64,000 nt of DNA from an uncultured Clostridia bacterium (GTDB lineage: Bacteria; Bacillota; Clostridia; Oscillospirales; Ruminococcaceae), in assembly GCA_947625125.1 (NCBI GenBank), contig CANQNF010000006.1, forward strand, positions 1 to 64,000, given 5' to 3'. Numbering within the stretch: the first letter of the stretch is position 1; every line of letters starts with the position of its first letter. The notes beneath the pieces were generated by a model, which did not search any database, was not told where the DNA came from, and saw only the letters and a program-made list of their open reading frames with translations. The position numbers and the translations under genes were made by a program. Positions 1 through 8,712 of this stretch are shown here, piece after piece.

Positions 1-12
1 TGGTTCCCGGCC

Positions 13-156
13 GCCGTGCGCCCACCGACCTCGCGCGTGGGCGAAGCCCCGCCGCACGCTTCGCGTGCGGCTCCCCCCGGCTCCGCCGGGGGGTCCCGCC
101 CCCAAAGGGGGGCGGGACGGGGCTTCGCCTTGCAGAAGGCTGCGGGGGCGCACGGC
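13..156. repeat. Cloverleaf-like palindrome cluster
   Basis: This GC-rich non-coding segment lies 3' of mtnN. An outer 11-bp perfect stem (13-23 with 146-156) encloses a second 11-bp perfect stem (40-50 with 119-129). The second stem encloses three back-to-back perfect hairpins: 51-59/63-71, 73-81/85-93 and 95-103/107-116, each with a 3-nt loop. The whole forms a branched fold on either strand. Its role is unknown: a structured RNA, a strong bidirectional terminator or a repetitive extragenic element are possible. The window starts only 12 bases upstream, so it may extend further. Confidence 0.7.
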
Positions 157-196
157 CCCGTCTTTAGCTTTACTATGTGTATTTTATCCGCAGATA

Positions 197-877
197 TTAC
201 GCACTGTATAATACCGCCATCAGCGCTTTCACGCACTCGCCTGCGGCCTGCTCCACCGATTTTTCCGCCTCCTCGGCGCCCCCGAAGAGGCTGTCCGAGA
301 CGGATTTTATCATCAGCACCGGCACGCCCGCCCTGTCTGCGGTGAGAAGGATCCCCGCCGCCTCCATCTCGCAGATGTCCGCGCCGAATTTCTCGTGCAG
401 CTCCCGCTTTTTTTCGGGGTCGGCAACGAACTTGTCCCCGGAGGCGCAGACTACCCTCTTAAGCCCCGGGACGGCTCCGCACGCCCGCTCCAAAAGGGCC
501 TTATCGGTTTCCAAAAAGACCGATGGATAGGAAATATATCTTGCCGGCTCGCAGCCGTCAATAGCCGAGGTGTCGAAGTCGTAATGGACGACCTTTTCAA
601 CGACGGCGGTCCTGCAAAGGCTCATCTCCTCGGTGAGGCCGCCGACGATGCCGTAATTTATTATGGCCTGAACGCCGTATTTTGTTATCAGCGTCTGCGC
701 GGCACCTGCGGCATAGATTTCCCCTGCGCCCGAGCGAGTGAGATAAACTTCGTGCTCCCCGATCTTATAGACAGATACGTCTATTCCGGTCACGGTCTCC
801 CGCCGCACAGGCGCGCCGAAAGCCGCCATCGCAGACTCTATCTCCCGCTCCATCGCAACTATCATTCCTATTTTCAT
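197..877 (-). CDS. mtnN: 5'-methylthioadenosine/S-adenosylhomocysteine nucleosidase
   Basis: The product is a 226-residue cytosolic enzyme of the PNP/UDP phosphorylase superfamily. The family hydrolyses methylthioadenosine and S-adenosylhomocysteine, releasing adenine for methionine salvage and removing inhibitors of methylation. The N-terminus MKIGMIVAMEREI is typical. Near residue 170 the segment DICEMEAAGI carries the ribose-binding Met-Glu, and the following SVSDSLFGG holds the catalytic Asp (family knowledge). The length is normal (about 230). The ATG at 877 follows GGAGGG with good spacing. The gene is monocistronic here, with its own promoter just upstream and diverging from the two-component operon. 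No defect is seen. Confidence 0.93.
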   Translation of the reverse strand: MKIGMIVAMEREIESAMAAFGAPVRRETVTGIDVSVYKIGEHEVYLTRSGAGEIYAAGAAQTLITKYGVQAIINYGIVGGLTEEMSLCRTAVVEKVVHYDFDTSAIDGCEPARYISYPSVFLETDKALLERACGAVPGLKRVVCASGDKFVADPEKKRELHEKFGADICEMEAAGILLTADRAGVPVLMIKSVSDSLFGGAEEAEKSVEQAAGECVKALMAVLYSA

Positions 878-904
878 GTGAGCCCTCCGAAATTCTTTTT
901 TACT

Positions 905-933
905 ATTTTATCACGTTGCTGCGGTTTTTTCAA
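905..933 (-). promoter_or_regulatory. SigA-type promoter of mtnN
   Basis: On the minus strand TTGAAA (933-928) is followed after 17 bases by TAAAAT (910-905), about 28 bases before the mtnN start. Confidence 0.6.
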
Positions 934-971
934 CAGATATTCCGAAAATAGGCGGGAAAATTCCTGAAAAA

Positions 972-1014
972 TTCATAAAACAGTCACAAATGCCGGAAAG
1001 AAATGTTATATAAT
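972..1014 (+). promoter_or_regulatory. Promoter and possible autoregulatory site of the two-component operon
   Basis: TATAAT at 1009-1014 is a good -10 box. No good -35 box lies 17 bases upstream. Instead there is a direct-repeat-like pair TTCATA (972-977), N5, GTCACA (983-988), a layout typical of OmpR-family operators next to activated promoters. Almost the same pair lies before the HtrA gene at 49592-49608. Control by the adjacent regulator is inference. Confidence 0.45.
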
Positions 1015-1072
1015 AGATAAAAAGCCACGGCACATGCGGCCGCAAACGTTAAATTTAAGGGAGAGAAAATTT

Positions 1073-1747
1073 ATGGCACGGATTCTTATGGTCGACGACG
1101 AGGCTAAGATACGCGAGGTCGTCAAGGAGTATGCCAACTTCGAGGGCATCGAGGTCGTCGAGGCTGCCGACGGGATGGAGGCTGTCGAAAAGGTCAGAGA
1201 CGACCAGAACTTCGACTGCGTGGTCATGGACGTGATGATGCCGAAATTGGACGGCTATTCGGCATGCAAAGAGATCAAAAAAATAAAGAACATCCCCGTC
1301 ATCATGCTCTCGGCAAGGGGCGAGGAGTACGACAAGCTCTTCGGCTTCGAGGTCGGGATAGACGACTACGTCGTAAAGCCGTTCTCCCCGAAAGAGCTTA
1401 TGGCGAGAATAAAGGTCGTCATCAAAAGAAGCTCCCGGGAGCCACGCGAGGACGTCATCAAATACAAGGGCCTCGTTATAGACTTTGCCGCCCGCGACGT
1501 CATAATCGACGGCAAGAGAGCCCAGATGACCCCGAAAGAATACGATATTCTCTTCTTCCTCGCAAAGAACATGAACATCGCCATGAGCCGCGAAAAGCTT
1601 CTTGAGGAGGTCTGGGGATTCGACTTCTACGGCGACGACCGCACCGTCGACACCCACATAAAAATGCTGAGAAACAGCCTTGGCCCGTACCGCGACCTTA
1701 TCGTCACGCTCCGAGGAATGGGGTATAAATTTGACAACATCAAATGA
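1073..1747 (+). CDS. OmpR/PhoB-family response regulator
   Basis: The product is a 224-residue DNA-binding response regulator. The receiver domain (about 1-118) has the acidic pair in VDDE, a phospho-acceptor Asp near residue 53 in VMDVMMPKLDG, and the conserved Lys in YVVKPFSP. A winged-helix domain follows (about 130-224), ending in RTVDTHIKMLR and LRGMGYKFD, as in OmpR/PhoB proteins. The ATG at 1073 is chosen because AAGGGAGAG lies 8 bases upstream; a longer reading from 1034 has no such site. The kinase gene overlaps its end by 17 bases, so the two are translationally coupled. The signal sensed is unknown. Confidence 0.93.
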   Translation: MARILMVDDEAKIREVVKEYANFEGIEVVEAADGMEAVEKVRDDQNFDCVVMDVMMPKLDGYSACKEIKKIKNIPVIMLSARGEEYDKLFGFEVGIDDYVVKPFSPKELMARIKVVIKRSSREPREDVIKYKGLVIDFAARDVIIDGKRAQMTPKEYDILFFLAKNMNIAMSREKLLEEVWGFDFYGDDRTVDTHIKMLRNSLGPYRDLIVTLRGMGYKFDNIK

Positions 1748-3161
1748 TAAAAAGAAAAAGACGCTGACCGTCCGCGCCACCATCTGGGTCTATTTTGCGG
1801 TATTCACGGCTGCAATCTTAATAATCGTCTGGTTCTTCCAGGTCTTTACGCTGAACCGATATTACGAGATGTCGACCCGCTCAAAGCTCTACAAGATTTC
1901 GGCGGCCATCTCGTCCCAGTTCGACGAGGACTACCCCCTGTCGATAAGGGACGTTCTTGAGGATCTGGCATACAACAACACCGCCGCCATCGTCGTCACC
2001 GACAAAAGCGGCAACCCGATAATAAGCGCCGACTTCATGGGCGGGTTCTCGGTCCTCACCGCAAACAACGGCTTTCGGCTTTACGAGTACCGGCAATACG
2101 TCTTAAGCAGCGCCAACGGCAGGTTCATGTCCCAGACCGTAAACGAGCGCTTCGGCACCACCGAATACCTCTACGGCGAGGTCCTGCACGACGATTATAT
2201 CATCTTCATAAACACCTCCACCGAGCCCATCGGCCCCACCGTCGAGATAATAAAAGAGCAGCTGATTTTTATTTCTCTTATGACATTCTTCTTGGCGCTC
2301 TTTATCACGCTTATGCTCTCGAACCGCCTGTCAAGGCCGTTTAAACAGATAACGCGCTCGGCGGAAGTCCTTGCCTCGGGCGACTATACCGTTCATTTCG
2401 AGGGCGGGGGATATGCCGAAATAAACGAACTGTCGGACGCCCTTAACTATGCCGCCTCCGAGATCTCAAAGGTCGACAGTTTAAGAAACGACCTTATCGC
2501 CAACGTTTCCCACGACCTGCGCACGCCTTTGACGATGATAAAAGCGTATGCCGAAATGATAAGGGATCTCTCGGGCGACAACCCCGAAAAGCGGGCCGAG
2601 CACCTCTCGGTCATCATCGACGAATCCGACCGCCTCACAGAGCTTGTAAACAGCCTTTTGGAGCTTTCACGTCTCCAAAACGGCGCCATAGAGCTTGAAC
2701 GCCACCAGTTCTCGGTGCAGGAGTTTATCTCATCGGCGCTGACAAGATACGAGGTGCTGTCCGAGCGGGAGGGGTACTCGTTTGAGTTTGAGGCGGACGA
2801 GGACGTCATCTGCTACGGCGACGAATCAAGGCTCGCGCAGGTGCTCTATAACTTTATAAACAACGCCGTAAACTACTCGGGCGATTCAAGAAGAATCATC
2901 ATCCGCCAGAAAAATCTTGAGGACACCGTGCGAATAGAAGTCGTCGACTTCGGGGTAGGCATAGCTAAGGAGCGCCTGCCGCAGATTTTCGACAGATACT
3001 ATCGCGACGAGCGCACCAAGCGGGACGTGGTCGGCTCGGGCCTCGGGCTGTCCATAGTCAAGGAGATAATGAGACTCCACGGCTTAAGATTCGGCGTTCA
3101 GAGCGAGCTCGGAAAAGGCTCGACGTTCTGGTTCGAGATGAAAAAAGCGGAGGAGCAATAA
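1731..3161 (+). CDS. Membrane sensor histidine kinase
   Basis: This is the partner kinase of the preceding regulator, 476 residues. Transmembrane helix 1 is at about 17-40, an extracytoplasmic sensor at 40-175, helix 2 at about 180-205, then HAMP, and a HisKA domain with the phospho-acceptor His near residue 261 in NVSHDLRTPL. The HATPase domain has an N box (NFINNAVNYS), a G1 box (DFGVGI) and a G2 box (GSGLGLSIV). All catalytic motifs are intact. No ATG lies in frame near the start. The TTG at 1731, with a GAGGAATGGGG site inside the regulator gene, is preferred over a TTG at 1680. The sensor domain gives no ligand clue. Confidence 0.9.
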   Translation: MTTSNDKKKKTLTVRATIWVYFAVFTAAILIIVWFFQVFTLNRYYEMSTRSKLYKISAAISSQFDEDYPLSIRDVLEDLAYNNTAAIVVTDKSGNPIISADFMGGFSVLTANNGFRLYEYRQYVLSSANGRFMSQTVNERFGTTEYLYGEVLHDDYIIFINTSTEPIGPTVEIIKEQLIFISLMTFFLALFITLMLSNRLSRPFKQITRSAEVLASGDYTVHFEGGGYAEINELSDALNYAASEISKVDSLRNDLIANVSHDLRTPLTMIKAYAEMIRDLSGDNPEKRAEHLSVIIDESDRLTELVNSLLELSRLQNGAIELERHQFSVQEFISSALTRYEVLSEREGYSFEFEADEDVICYGDESRLAQVLYNFINNAVNYSGDSRRIIIRQKNLEDTVRIEVVDFGVGIAKERLPQIFDRYYRDERTKRDVVGSGLGLSIVKEIMRLHGLRFGVQSELGKGSTFWFEMKKAEEQ

Positions 3162-3171
3162 TAATAAAAAA

Positions 3172-3199
3172 CAGCTGCACGGATACTGCCATGCAGCTG
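3172..3199. terminator. Bidirectional terminator
   Basis: A perfect 8-bp stem (3172-3179 with 3192-3199) has a T-rich tract on the plus side and a TTTTTTATTATT tract on the minus side. It serves the convergent kinase gene and the minus-strand gene ending at 3206. Confidence 0.8.
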
Positions 3200-3205
3200 A
3201 TTTAT

Positions 3206-3565
3206 TTAACCTGATTTTTTTCGCCTGTCCGAGCGAACGAGCGCGTATATAAGCCATCCCGCCGCTATCCCGGCGCAGAAGCTCAGGGGAAAGACCGTCA
3301 GCGCCAGCGCCCCGACTCCGAGTAATAAAAGCCCGAGGCTGTCCCAGCCGTCGGCAACAAGTACCGCGGCAATAATAAGGCCGACTCCGGCAAAATTCAT
3401 CACCGTAATTATAAGCTTGCATATTATCGCGGGAATAAGCTGCACGCCCTTAGAGCCCGAAAAGAAGCAGAAAAGAGTCTGTATCCCGGCGCCCAAAACC
3501 AGCACCCCGCTTAAACACATGCTCCAAATCATTTGCTGCGCAAAATCGCTTTCAAAAACCTCCAT
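3206..3565 (-). CDS. Small hypothetical membrane protein
   Basis: The product has 119 residues. I do not recognise the family. Three or four hydrophobic segments (about 12-35, 45-65, 68-90 and 92-112) are followed by the basic tail RSDRRKKSG, so the C-terminus is probably cytosolic. The ATG follows GGAGGGAACAG. It lies 48 bases downstream of the permease gene on the same strand and could be the last gene of that transcript. It shares the terminator at 3172. No catalytic motif is seen. Confidence 0.7.
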   Translation of the reverse strand: MEVFESDFAQQMIWSMCLSGVLVLGAGIQTLFCFFSGSKGVQLIPAIICKLIITVMNFAGVGLIIAAVLVADGWDSLGLLLLGVGALALTVFPLSFCAGIAAGWLIYALVRSDRRKKSG

Positions 3566-3613
3566 CTGTTCCCTCCTTAAGATATCCGCCCGAGAGGACC
3601 CGGGCGGTATTTT

Positions 3614-6430
3614 TTAATCTTCGCCCAGCTTCAGGGCCTTGTTGATGTTGATTTGCTTGATAAGTCTTGCGATGACGATGAAGCCGACAATGAGCATCAC
3701 CAAAACTATCGCGTAGAGCTTATAATAGTCGCTCCTCTGAGACACTACCCTGAACGGCGGGACCTGGTCGGTGACGTTGTAGAGCACCTGGAACAGCGGC
3801 ACGAAGATGTCCGAAGCTATGCCGCCTATGATTATTGACAGGAATATCGACACGCCCGAGACAAGCAGCTGCTCGTAAACTATCATAGCGATTATTTCCC
3901 TGAAGCTCATGCCCATGGCGCGCAGAATGCCGAATTGCAGGGTCCTGCCCTTGATGGAGAGTATCCAGTAAATTAAGAACCCGATAAAGCACATCGCCAT
4001 GATGGTTATGAATCCGAGGGTCAGAGCGCCGTTCACGCCCTGTAAGACCGCGTCGGTCTTTGAGCCGATTATAAGCTGAGAGGCCACGTCGAGCCGTGTG
4101 GCGACGATGTCCCTGTCGACTACTGCCTGATAGAGCGCCGAGATGTCCGCGTCGTCCGCAAGGTCGAGCCAGACCTCGTAAGGCTCGGTTATCGTCATGA
4201 TGTTCATGTAGTCGTAATTTAAGATGACGAAGTCGCGGTACTCGCCCGCAGAGTTTTTGTCATAGGGATTGAGCGACGGCCAGTAGTCCACGACCGCGAC
4301 GACGACCGTCTCGAACCAGTCGTTTCTCGCCCACTTGACCTCGACGACGTCTCCCGGCTCCACTCCCTTTTTATCGGCATAGGACTTTGAGATGATTATT
4401 CCGTCCTGACATTCGTTCAGGGCGTTTATGTAGTTGTTGATATGTGTCGGCAGGAGGTCGGAGCGGAACCATGCCACCTTGGCGAACTGGCTCGGCACTA
4501 TGGCCATGGCGTGCACGTCGGCGGTGGTGGATTCATCAAAGCGAAGCTGAACGGCGTCGCGCTGGAACACCGGCGTTGCAAGCTCGACTCCGGGCAATGT
4601 AGAATAGCGCTCGAACTCCGGCTCGGTGTACTGAGTAGCGGAGCTCTCCTCGCCGGTCTCGGGGTCTGTGACCCTGACTCGGCTGGTCTTCCATGCCTCG
4701 GAAATGACCGCGTCGGCTCCGAGGTTATATCGAATCCTCTCCTCGGTATTTCGGTTGATGGCCCTTGCGGTATTTGCCGAGAAGATGCCGAGCGCGACGG
4801 TGAGAATTAAGAATATCATGATAAACTTTTCTCTTCCCGTTGACGAGCGGCCGATGTTATTTAGGGAGATATAAGCCGCCGGGGACCAGTGCTTGCGGCC
4901 TATCATGTAAACAAGCCTTATGAAATACGGGTAAACCCTCACGCACAGAAGCGCAGCGCCCAGGATAAAGACGGTAGAAGCTGCGAACATCAGCGGGTTC
5001 ATCGTCGAGGAGGTGTCGACAATGCCCTGTGCGACAAGATTGTCGTTTAATCTGTTGTACCACCAGAGCCACACAAGCGGCAGCACTACGCAGAAAACGT
5101 CAAGGAAAGAGCGCTGCCAGAACGGCTTTTTCTGCGCATGGGCTTTTGACTGCTTGTGCATGACTATAGATACCCTTGAGGCGGGTATTATCGGCAGCAG
5201 GGTCGTGACAAAGAATACTCCCACCGCGGCCAAAGCGTAGCCGAACGCCGTCAGGGATAGTTTTGCGTGCAGAGCCGGCCTGTTCACGAATTCAAGGAAG
5301 CCGTTTGATACGCCTAAGATATTGCAGAGCCCGAGCCCCACAAACGGGCCTATGAGCGCGGATATTGCGCCCAGAATGAGCGTTTCGTAGGCGTAGATGC
5401 GAAGTATCTGCCATGACGAAGCGCCGCGGGATTTTAGCATCGCTATCTCGTTTCGCTCGCTCTCGATGTTGAGCTGGGACACCATGAACAAATAGAATAT
5501 CAGCATCAGGATTACCGGGATGTCGAGCATGAGAAGTATGTACTTTAGGGACGCGGCCTTTGCGGCATAGTCCTCAAGGACCGCCTGCGCCGGGACGTTG
5601 AACGTCGCGTTGTCGTCGGCGTACTTCTCGGCCTGGACCTTGAACTGGTTCCTGACGTGCTTGATGACGTTCATGTCGAGGTGCTGGTAGTCGATGATTA
5701 TGCGGCAGTCGACCTGGTTGACGTTTACGACCCCTGTCATTATCACGTCGTCGATAAGCGTGTTAAAGTCGCAGAATACCGTGTTGTCGTACTCCGAAAG
5801 GCCCTCCGACCAGTAGGTGTCGTTTTGGTCCGAAAGCTCAAAGACTCCGACTATTTTGATTTTTACCGTGTCGCCGGGGGTGAGGATGTTAGTTACCTCA
5901 TACACCGTGTCGGGGACTACCTGAGCGACCTGTAAAGCCTTTTCGGTGCAGATGACCTCGTAGACGTCGCCGTCCTGCTTGCCGGGCTCGAACATCCTGC
6001 CCGAAACAAGGTTTATATGGTCGCCGATGTCGGTCATGCCCCCGAGTTTTACCAAGGAGCGCTGGCCGTTTTCGCTTTCGACGTTCGCGATGTAAAGATA
6101 CGCGTCGGACGTGTAGCATTTATGGGTCAGAAACGGGACGTAGAGATCGTTGAAGCGGCTTACCGCCTTTGAGTATACGTCCCTTACGATGTCCCTCTGC
6201 CGAACGGCGTTCGAGCCGGAAACAATCGTCTTTGAAACGGCGTAAACGCCGGGATACTCGCCGGTATCCTCCTGGTACGCCTGCATATCCTTTATAAGCA
6301 TCCTTTGCAGGGACGCATGCATGTAAATAGGTATCGTGCTCGTCATGGCGGTCGCCATTATGAAGCCGATCAAAAGGCAGATCACCATCCATTTGGTGTT
6401 CCGCATTTTGCGAATTAGAAGAGTCAGCAT
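3614..6430 (-). CDS. FtsX/MacB-type ABC transporter permease (two-domain)
   Basis: The product is a 938-residue permease of the FtsX/ABC3 superfamily in a duplicated arrangement. There is an N-terminal helix (about 12-32), a large extracytoplasmic domain (about 35-290) and a group of helices with the segment ARSNEIAML-like SERNEIAMLKSRGAS (near 330). More helices follow, then a second extracytoplasmic domain (about 565-790) and a C-terminal group with FGILRAMGMSFREI. Such proteins work with a cytosolic ATPase in lipid, lipoprotein or drug export, or as mechanotransmitters. It lies 24 bases after the membrane-fusion gene, so they form an operon. The ATPase gene expected beside it is missing from this window. 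Confidence 0.88.
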   Translation of the reverse strand: MLTLLIRKMRNTKWMVICLLIGFIMATAMTSTIPIYMHASLQRMLIKDMQAYQEDTGEYPGVYAVSKTIVSGSNAVRQRDIVRDVYSKAVSRFNDLYVPFLTHKCYTSDAYLYIANVESENGQRSLVKLGGMTDIGDHINLVSGRMFEPGKQDGDVYEVICTEKALQVAQVVPDTVYEVTNILTPGDTVKIKIVGVFELSDQNDTYWSEGLSEYDNTVFCDFNTLIDDVIMTGVVNVNQVDCRIIIDYQHLDMNVIKHVRNQFKVQAEKYADDNATFNVPAQAVLEDYAAKAASLKYILLMLDIPVILMLIFYLFMVSQLNIESERNEIAMLKSRGASSWQILRIYAYETLILGAISALIGPFVGLGLCNILGVSNGFLEFVNRPALHAKLSLTAFGYALAAVGVFFVTTLLPIIPASRVSIVMHKQSKAHAQKKPFWQRSFLDVFCVVLPLVWLWWYNRLNDNLVAQGIVDTSSTMNPLMFAASTVFILGAALLCVRVYPYFIRLVYMIGRKHWSPAAYISLNNIGRSSTGREKFIMIFLILTVALGIFSANTARAINRNTEERIRYNLGADAVISEAWKTSRVRVTDPETGEESSATQYTEPEFERYSTLPGVELATPVFQRDAVQLRFDESTTADVHAMAIVPSQFAKVAWFRSDLLPTHINNYINALNECQDGIIISKSYADKKGVEPGDVVEVKWARNDWFETVVVAVVDYWPSLNPYDKNSAGEYRDFVILNYDYMNIMTITEPYEVWLDLADDADISALYQAVVDRDIVATRLDVASQLIIGSKTDAVLQGVNGALTLGFITIMAMCFIGFLIYWILSIKGRTLQFGILRAMGMSFREIIAMIVYEQLLVSGVSIFLSIIIGGIASDIFVPLFQVLYNVTDQVPPFRVVSQRSDYYKLYAIVLVMLIVGFIVIARLIKQININKALKLGED

Positions 6431-6454
6431 CCTAAGACCTCCGTGTAGCTTTCC

Positions 6455-7501
6455 TTACCTGATGATAACCTCGTCTCCCTCTTCGAGCCCGGAGGTTATC
6501 TCGACCAGCGAGCCGCTCTGTAAACCGAGGGTGACGTTGACCTGGACTCTCTGATTGTCCTTGAAAACATATACGCACTTCACTCCGTCGACCGTCTTTA
6601 CAAGGTTTGCGGAGATGACTATTACGTTCTCTCTGCTGTCGAGAACAAGAAGCGTGTCCGCGATATTTCCGACGGCCGTGCTGTCCGGGATGAGGTCGTT
6701 GAACCTGACTGTTACAGAATCGGATATATCTCCTAAGACGTCCTCGCCGTTTTCGTCCTTAAGGGCGGACTTGTTGGCCTCGTCCCACTGTCTGCCGCTC
6801 ATGTTGGCGACTATCGTGCCGTCGTAGTATTCTCCCTCATATCTTATTTGTATGGGACGGCCGATCATAAATTCTCCTACGTCGTCGTCCGGGTCGATCT
6901 TTATATAAAGGTCTGTAACGTCGATGACCGTAACGACGTCGACTCCGGGATTGACCCAGTCGCCCGGCGAGCATGTCAGAACATAGGAAACCGTTCCCGA
7001 CACTCCCGAATAGAGCTTGGCGGCCTCTTTTTCCTCATAGAGCTTGTCGAGGTCGTTCTGCATAAGCTCGACGTCGAGCATTTCTTTGGCCTTGACGGTC
7101 TCGGATTCATGCTTCTCGACTGCTATGTCATATTCAAGCTGTTCGCGGTATAATTCCTTTTCGGTCCTTGCGATGGTGTTGTCGAGCTCATACGTCTCGA
7201 ACTCGGCAAGAAGCTGACCCTCGGTCACGCTGTCCCCAGCCGAAACATATATGGCCTTGATATTTCCGCCGCTGTTCTGGAATCTCGCCTTATACTCGGT
7301 GCCCGAGGCGATGGTTCCCGGGGTAAGTATCTGCTTGACGATATCCCTTTTTGTGGCGGTGGTGGTAGTATAAGAGACCTCGTTTTCCCTTACGACGGGC
7401 GCTTCGAGAAGCTCCTCCTCCTCGGGAAGAAAGTAGCAGCCGCTCATCGAGAAAAGAACGGCTGCGGCGGCAGCCGAGGCGAGTAAAATACGTTTCAGCA
7501 T
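6455..7501 (-). CDS. Membrane-fusion (HlyD/RND adaptor-like) lipoprotein
   Basis: The product is a 348-residue periplasmic-adaptor-type protein, surface-anchored here. A signal peptide ends in the lipobox FSMSGC (Cys near residue 22). Then come a biotinyl/lipoyl-like hairpin domain (TPGTIASG, VSAGDSVTEGQLLAEFE), a coiled coil of about 40 residues and a second half lipoyl motif (GVSGTVSYVLTCSPGDWV), with beta-barrel domains to the end at VKCVYVFKDN. This is the MacA-like layout that couples to FtsX-type permeases. The start could be the ATG at 7504 or 7501; 7501 has better spacing (8) from AGGAGG. It is the first gene of the permease operon. Confidence 0.88.
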   Translation of the reverse strand: MLKRILLASAAAAAVLFSMSGCYFLPEEEELLEAPVVRENEVSYTTTTATKRDIVKQILTPGTIASGTEYKARFQNSGGNIKAIYVSAGDSVTEGQLLAEFETYELDNTIARTEKELYREQLEYDIAVEKHESETVKAKEMLDVELMQNDLDKLYEEKEAAKLYSGVSGTVSYVLTCSPGDWVNPGVDVVTVIDVTDLYIKIDPDDDVGEFMIGRPIQIRYEGEYYDGTIVANMSGRQWDEANKSALKDENGEDVLGDISDSVTVRFNDLIPDSTAVGNIADTLLVLDSRENVIVISANLVKTVDGVKCVYVFKDNQRVQVNVTLGLQSGSLVEITSGLEEGDEVIIR

Positions 7502-7552
7502 CATGATATCCTCCTAAAGTGCGAAAACAGCTTATTTTACATTTATAGTAAT

Positions 7553-7581
7553 ATTCTATCAGATTTCTGTACAAAAATCAA
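7553..7581 (-). promoter_or_regulatory. Promoter of the membrane-fusion/permease operon
   Basis: On the minus strand TTGATT (7581-7576), spacer 17, TAGAAT (7558-7553), about 50 bases before the start codon. Confidence 0.5.
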
Positions 7582-7633
7582 GGGGAAACGAAAAAAAGAT
7601 TTGGCGAAAAGGGGAATGCCAACCGGGCACAAT

Positions 7634-7664
7634 AAAAAAGCCATCTCAGCTCTTTGAGATGACT
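7634..7664 (-). terminator. Intrinsic terminator
   Basis: The stem CATCTCA/TGAGATG (7642-7648 with 7655-7661) is followed on the minus strand by TTTTTT. It ends the transcript of the gene at 7671-8528. Confidence 0.8.
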
Positions 7665-7670
7665 TTCCCC

Positions 7671-8528
7671 CTACTCCCCCGAAGCCTCCACGTCTTTCTT
7701 TATCTTTTCAAATATCGGCAGGATCTCCTCGACGTTTTTCCTCATCGTCTCCTCCGAGGTCGACAGCAGTTTTGCAGGCTCTCTTATTCCGAGATAGACC
7801 CCCTCCGGCATGGCCTCCCACTTGAGCTTTTCCCGCGTATATTCGCAGTTTATCAAAAGCCCCAGTTCCGTTATCCTGTCGTCGCCGGGATATTTTTCCC
7901 GCATGTCCCAAAGTATAAAATCCGTCGGCTGGTCGGACAGCACTAAAACGTTCTCGCCGGTCTGGAGCTGGCTCATCAGCTGCGCCTGGGAAGCCGTCGC
8001 GGTGTTCGGGTCGGAATAGTCGAGGCTGATGTTATATGCCATGACGTTGACTTTCCCGTCGCCGTTTTTGTCGTCCGCATAGCTCTCGAAAAATTCCTCT
8101 ATTTCCTGGGTACGGTAATAGAATCCCGGGTCTGAGGACACGACGAGAACGTTGTAGTCGACCTTTTCGGCAGTCACCATGTCAAATGTTATATAACCCA
8201 CAATAATTATCATCGCCGCGACGAACAAAATAAGCCATTTCGAGCGGTACCATGCGCCGGAAATTTTCTGCCCCAAAGACAGCTTCGGCTTTTCCTCGTG
8301 GACTTCTTTTATCACGTCCGAACTCTCGATAACGCCCTGTTTAAGCTTCATCAGCTCGATTTTTCGGTCCTGAAGATTTTTTTCATACTCTGCCCGCTCG
8401 CGCTCTTCGGTTTCCTTTTTTTCCTGAATCAGACGCTCGCGCTCGGCTTCCTCCTCGAGCTCCTGCCGCCTCAGCTCTTTTTCAAATTCTATGTCTTCTT
8501 TCGGGATGAACCCGTCGCGCTTTTCCAT
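7671..8528 (-). CDS. Hypothetical single-pass membrane protein with charged coiled coil
   Basis: The product has 285 residues; no family is recognised. The first ~85 residues are strongly charged (runs of Glu, Arg and Lys) and predict a long coiled coil. One transmembrane helix follows at about 113-132 (WLILFVAAMIIIVGYITFDM), then an extracytoplasmic domain of about 150 residues (VDYNVLVVSSDPGFYYRT onward) with an alternating pattern, possibly alpha/beta. The charged N-terminus would be cytosolic. The ATG at 8528 has GGAGG 7 bases upstream; an earlier ATG at 8534 is only 1 base from it. The gene stands alone, with its own terminator. Confidence 0.75.
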   Translation of the reverse strand: MEKRDGFIPKEDIEFEKELRRQELEEEAERERLIQEKKETEERERAEYEKNLQDRKIELMKLKQGVIESSDVIKEVHEEKPKLSLGQKISGAWYRSKWLILFVAAMIIIVGYITFDMVTAEKVDYNVLVVSSDPGFYYRTQEIEEFFESYADDKNGDGKVNVMAYNISLDYSDPNTATASQAQLMSQLQTGENVLVLSDQPTDFILWDMREKYPGDDRITELGLLINCEYTREKLKWEAMPEGVYLGIREPAKLLSTSEETMRKNVEEILPIFEKIKKDVEASGE

Positions 8529-8712
8529 ACGCATGCCTCCGGAGAATATTTGATTATATTGTAGCACAAAAGAGATGAAAATACAATAGTAGTCAGAGAA
8601 TAGTTATTAGTAGTTAGTTTCAGGGCGTCGCCTGCGGCGACGATTGAAAGGTGCGGAAAATCCTGAAAGTGCATGAACATGAATAATAAACATAATACGC
8701 ATTATTGGAGCA

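Noticed and set aside
1055-1783. A 242-codon minus-strand frame over the response regulator
   Set aside because: The plus-strand gene has all receiver and winged-helix motifs; the minus frame has no ribosome site or family pattern.
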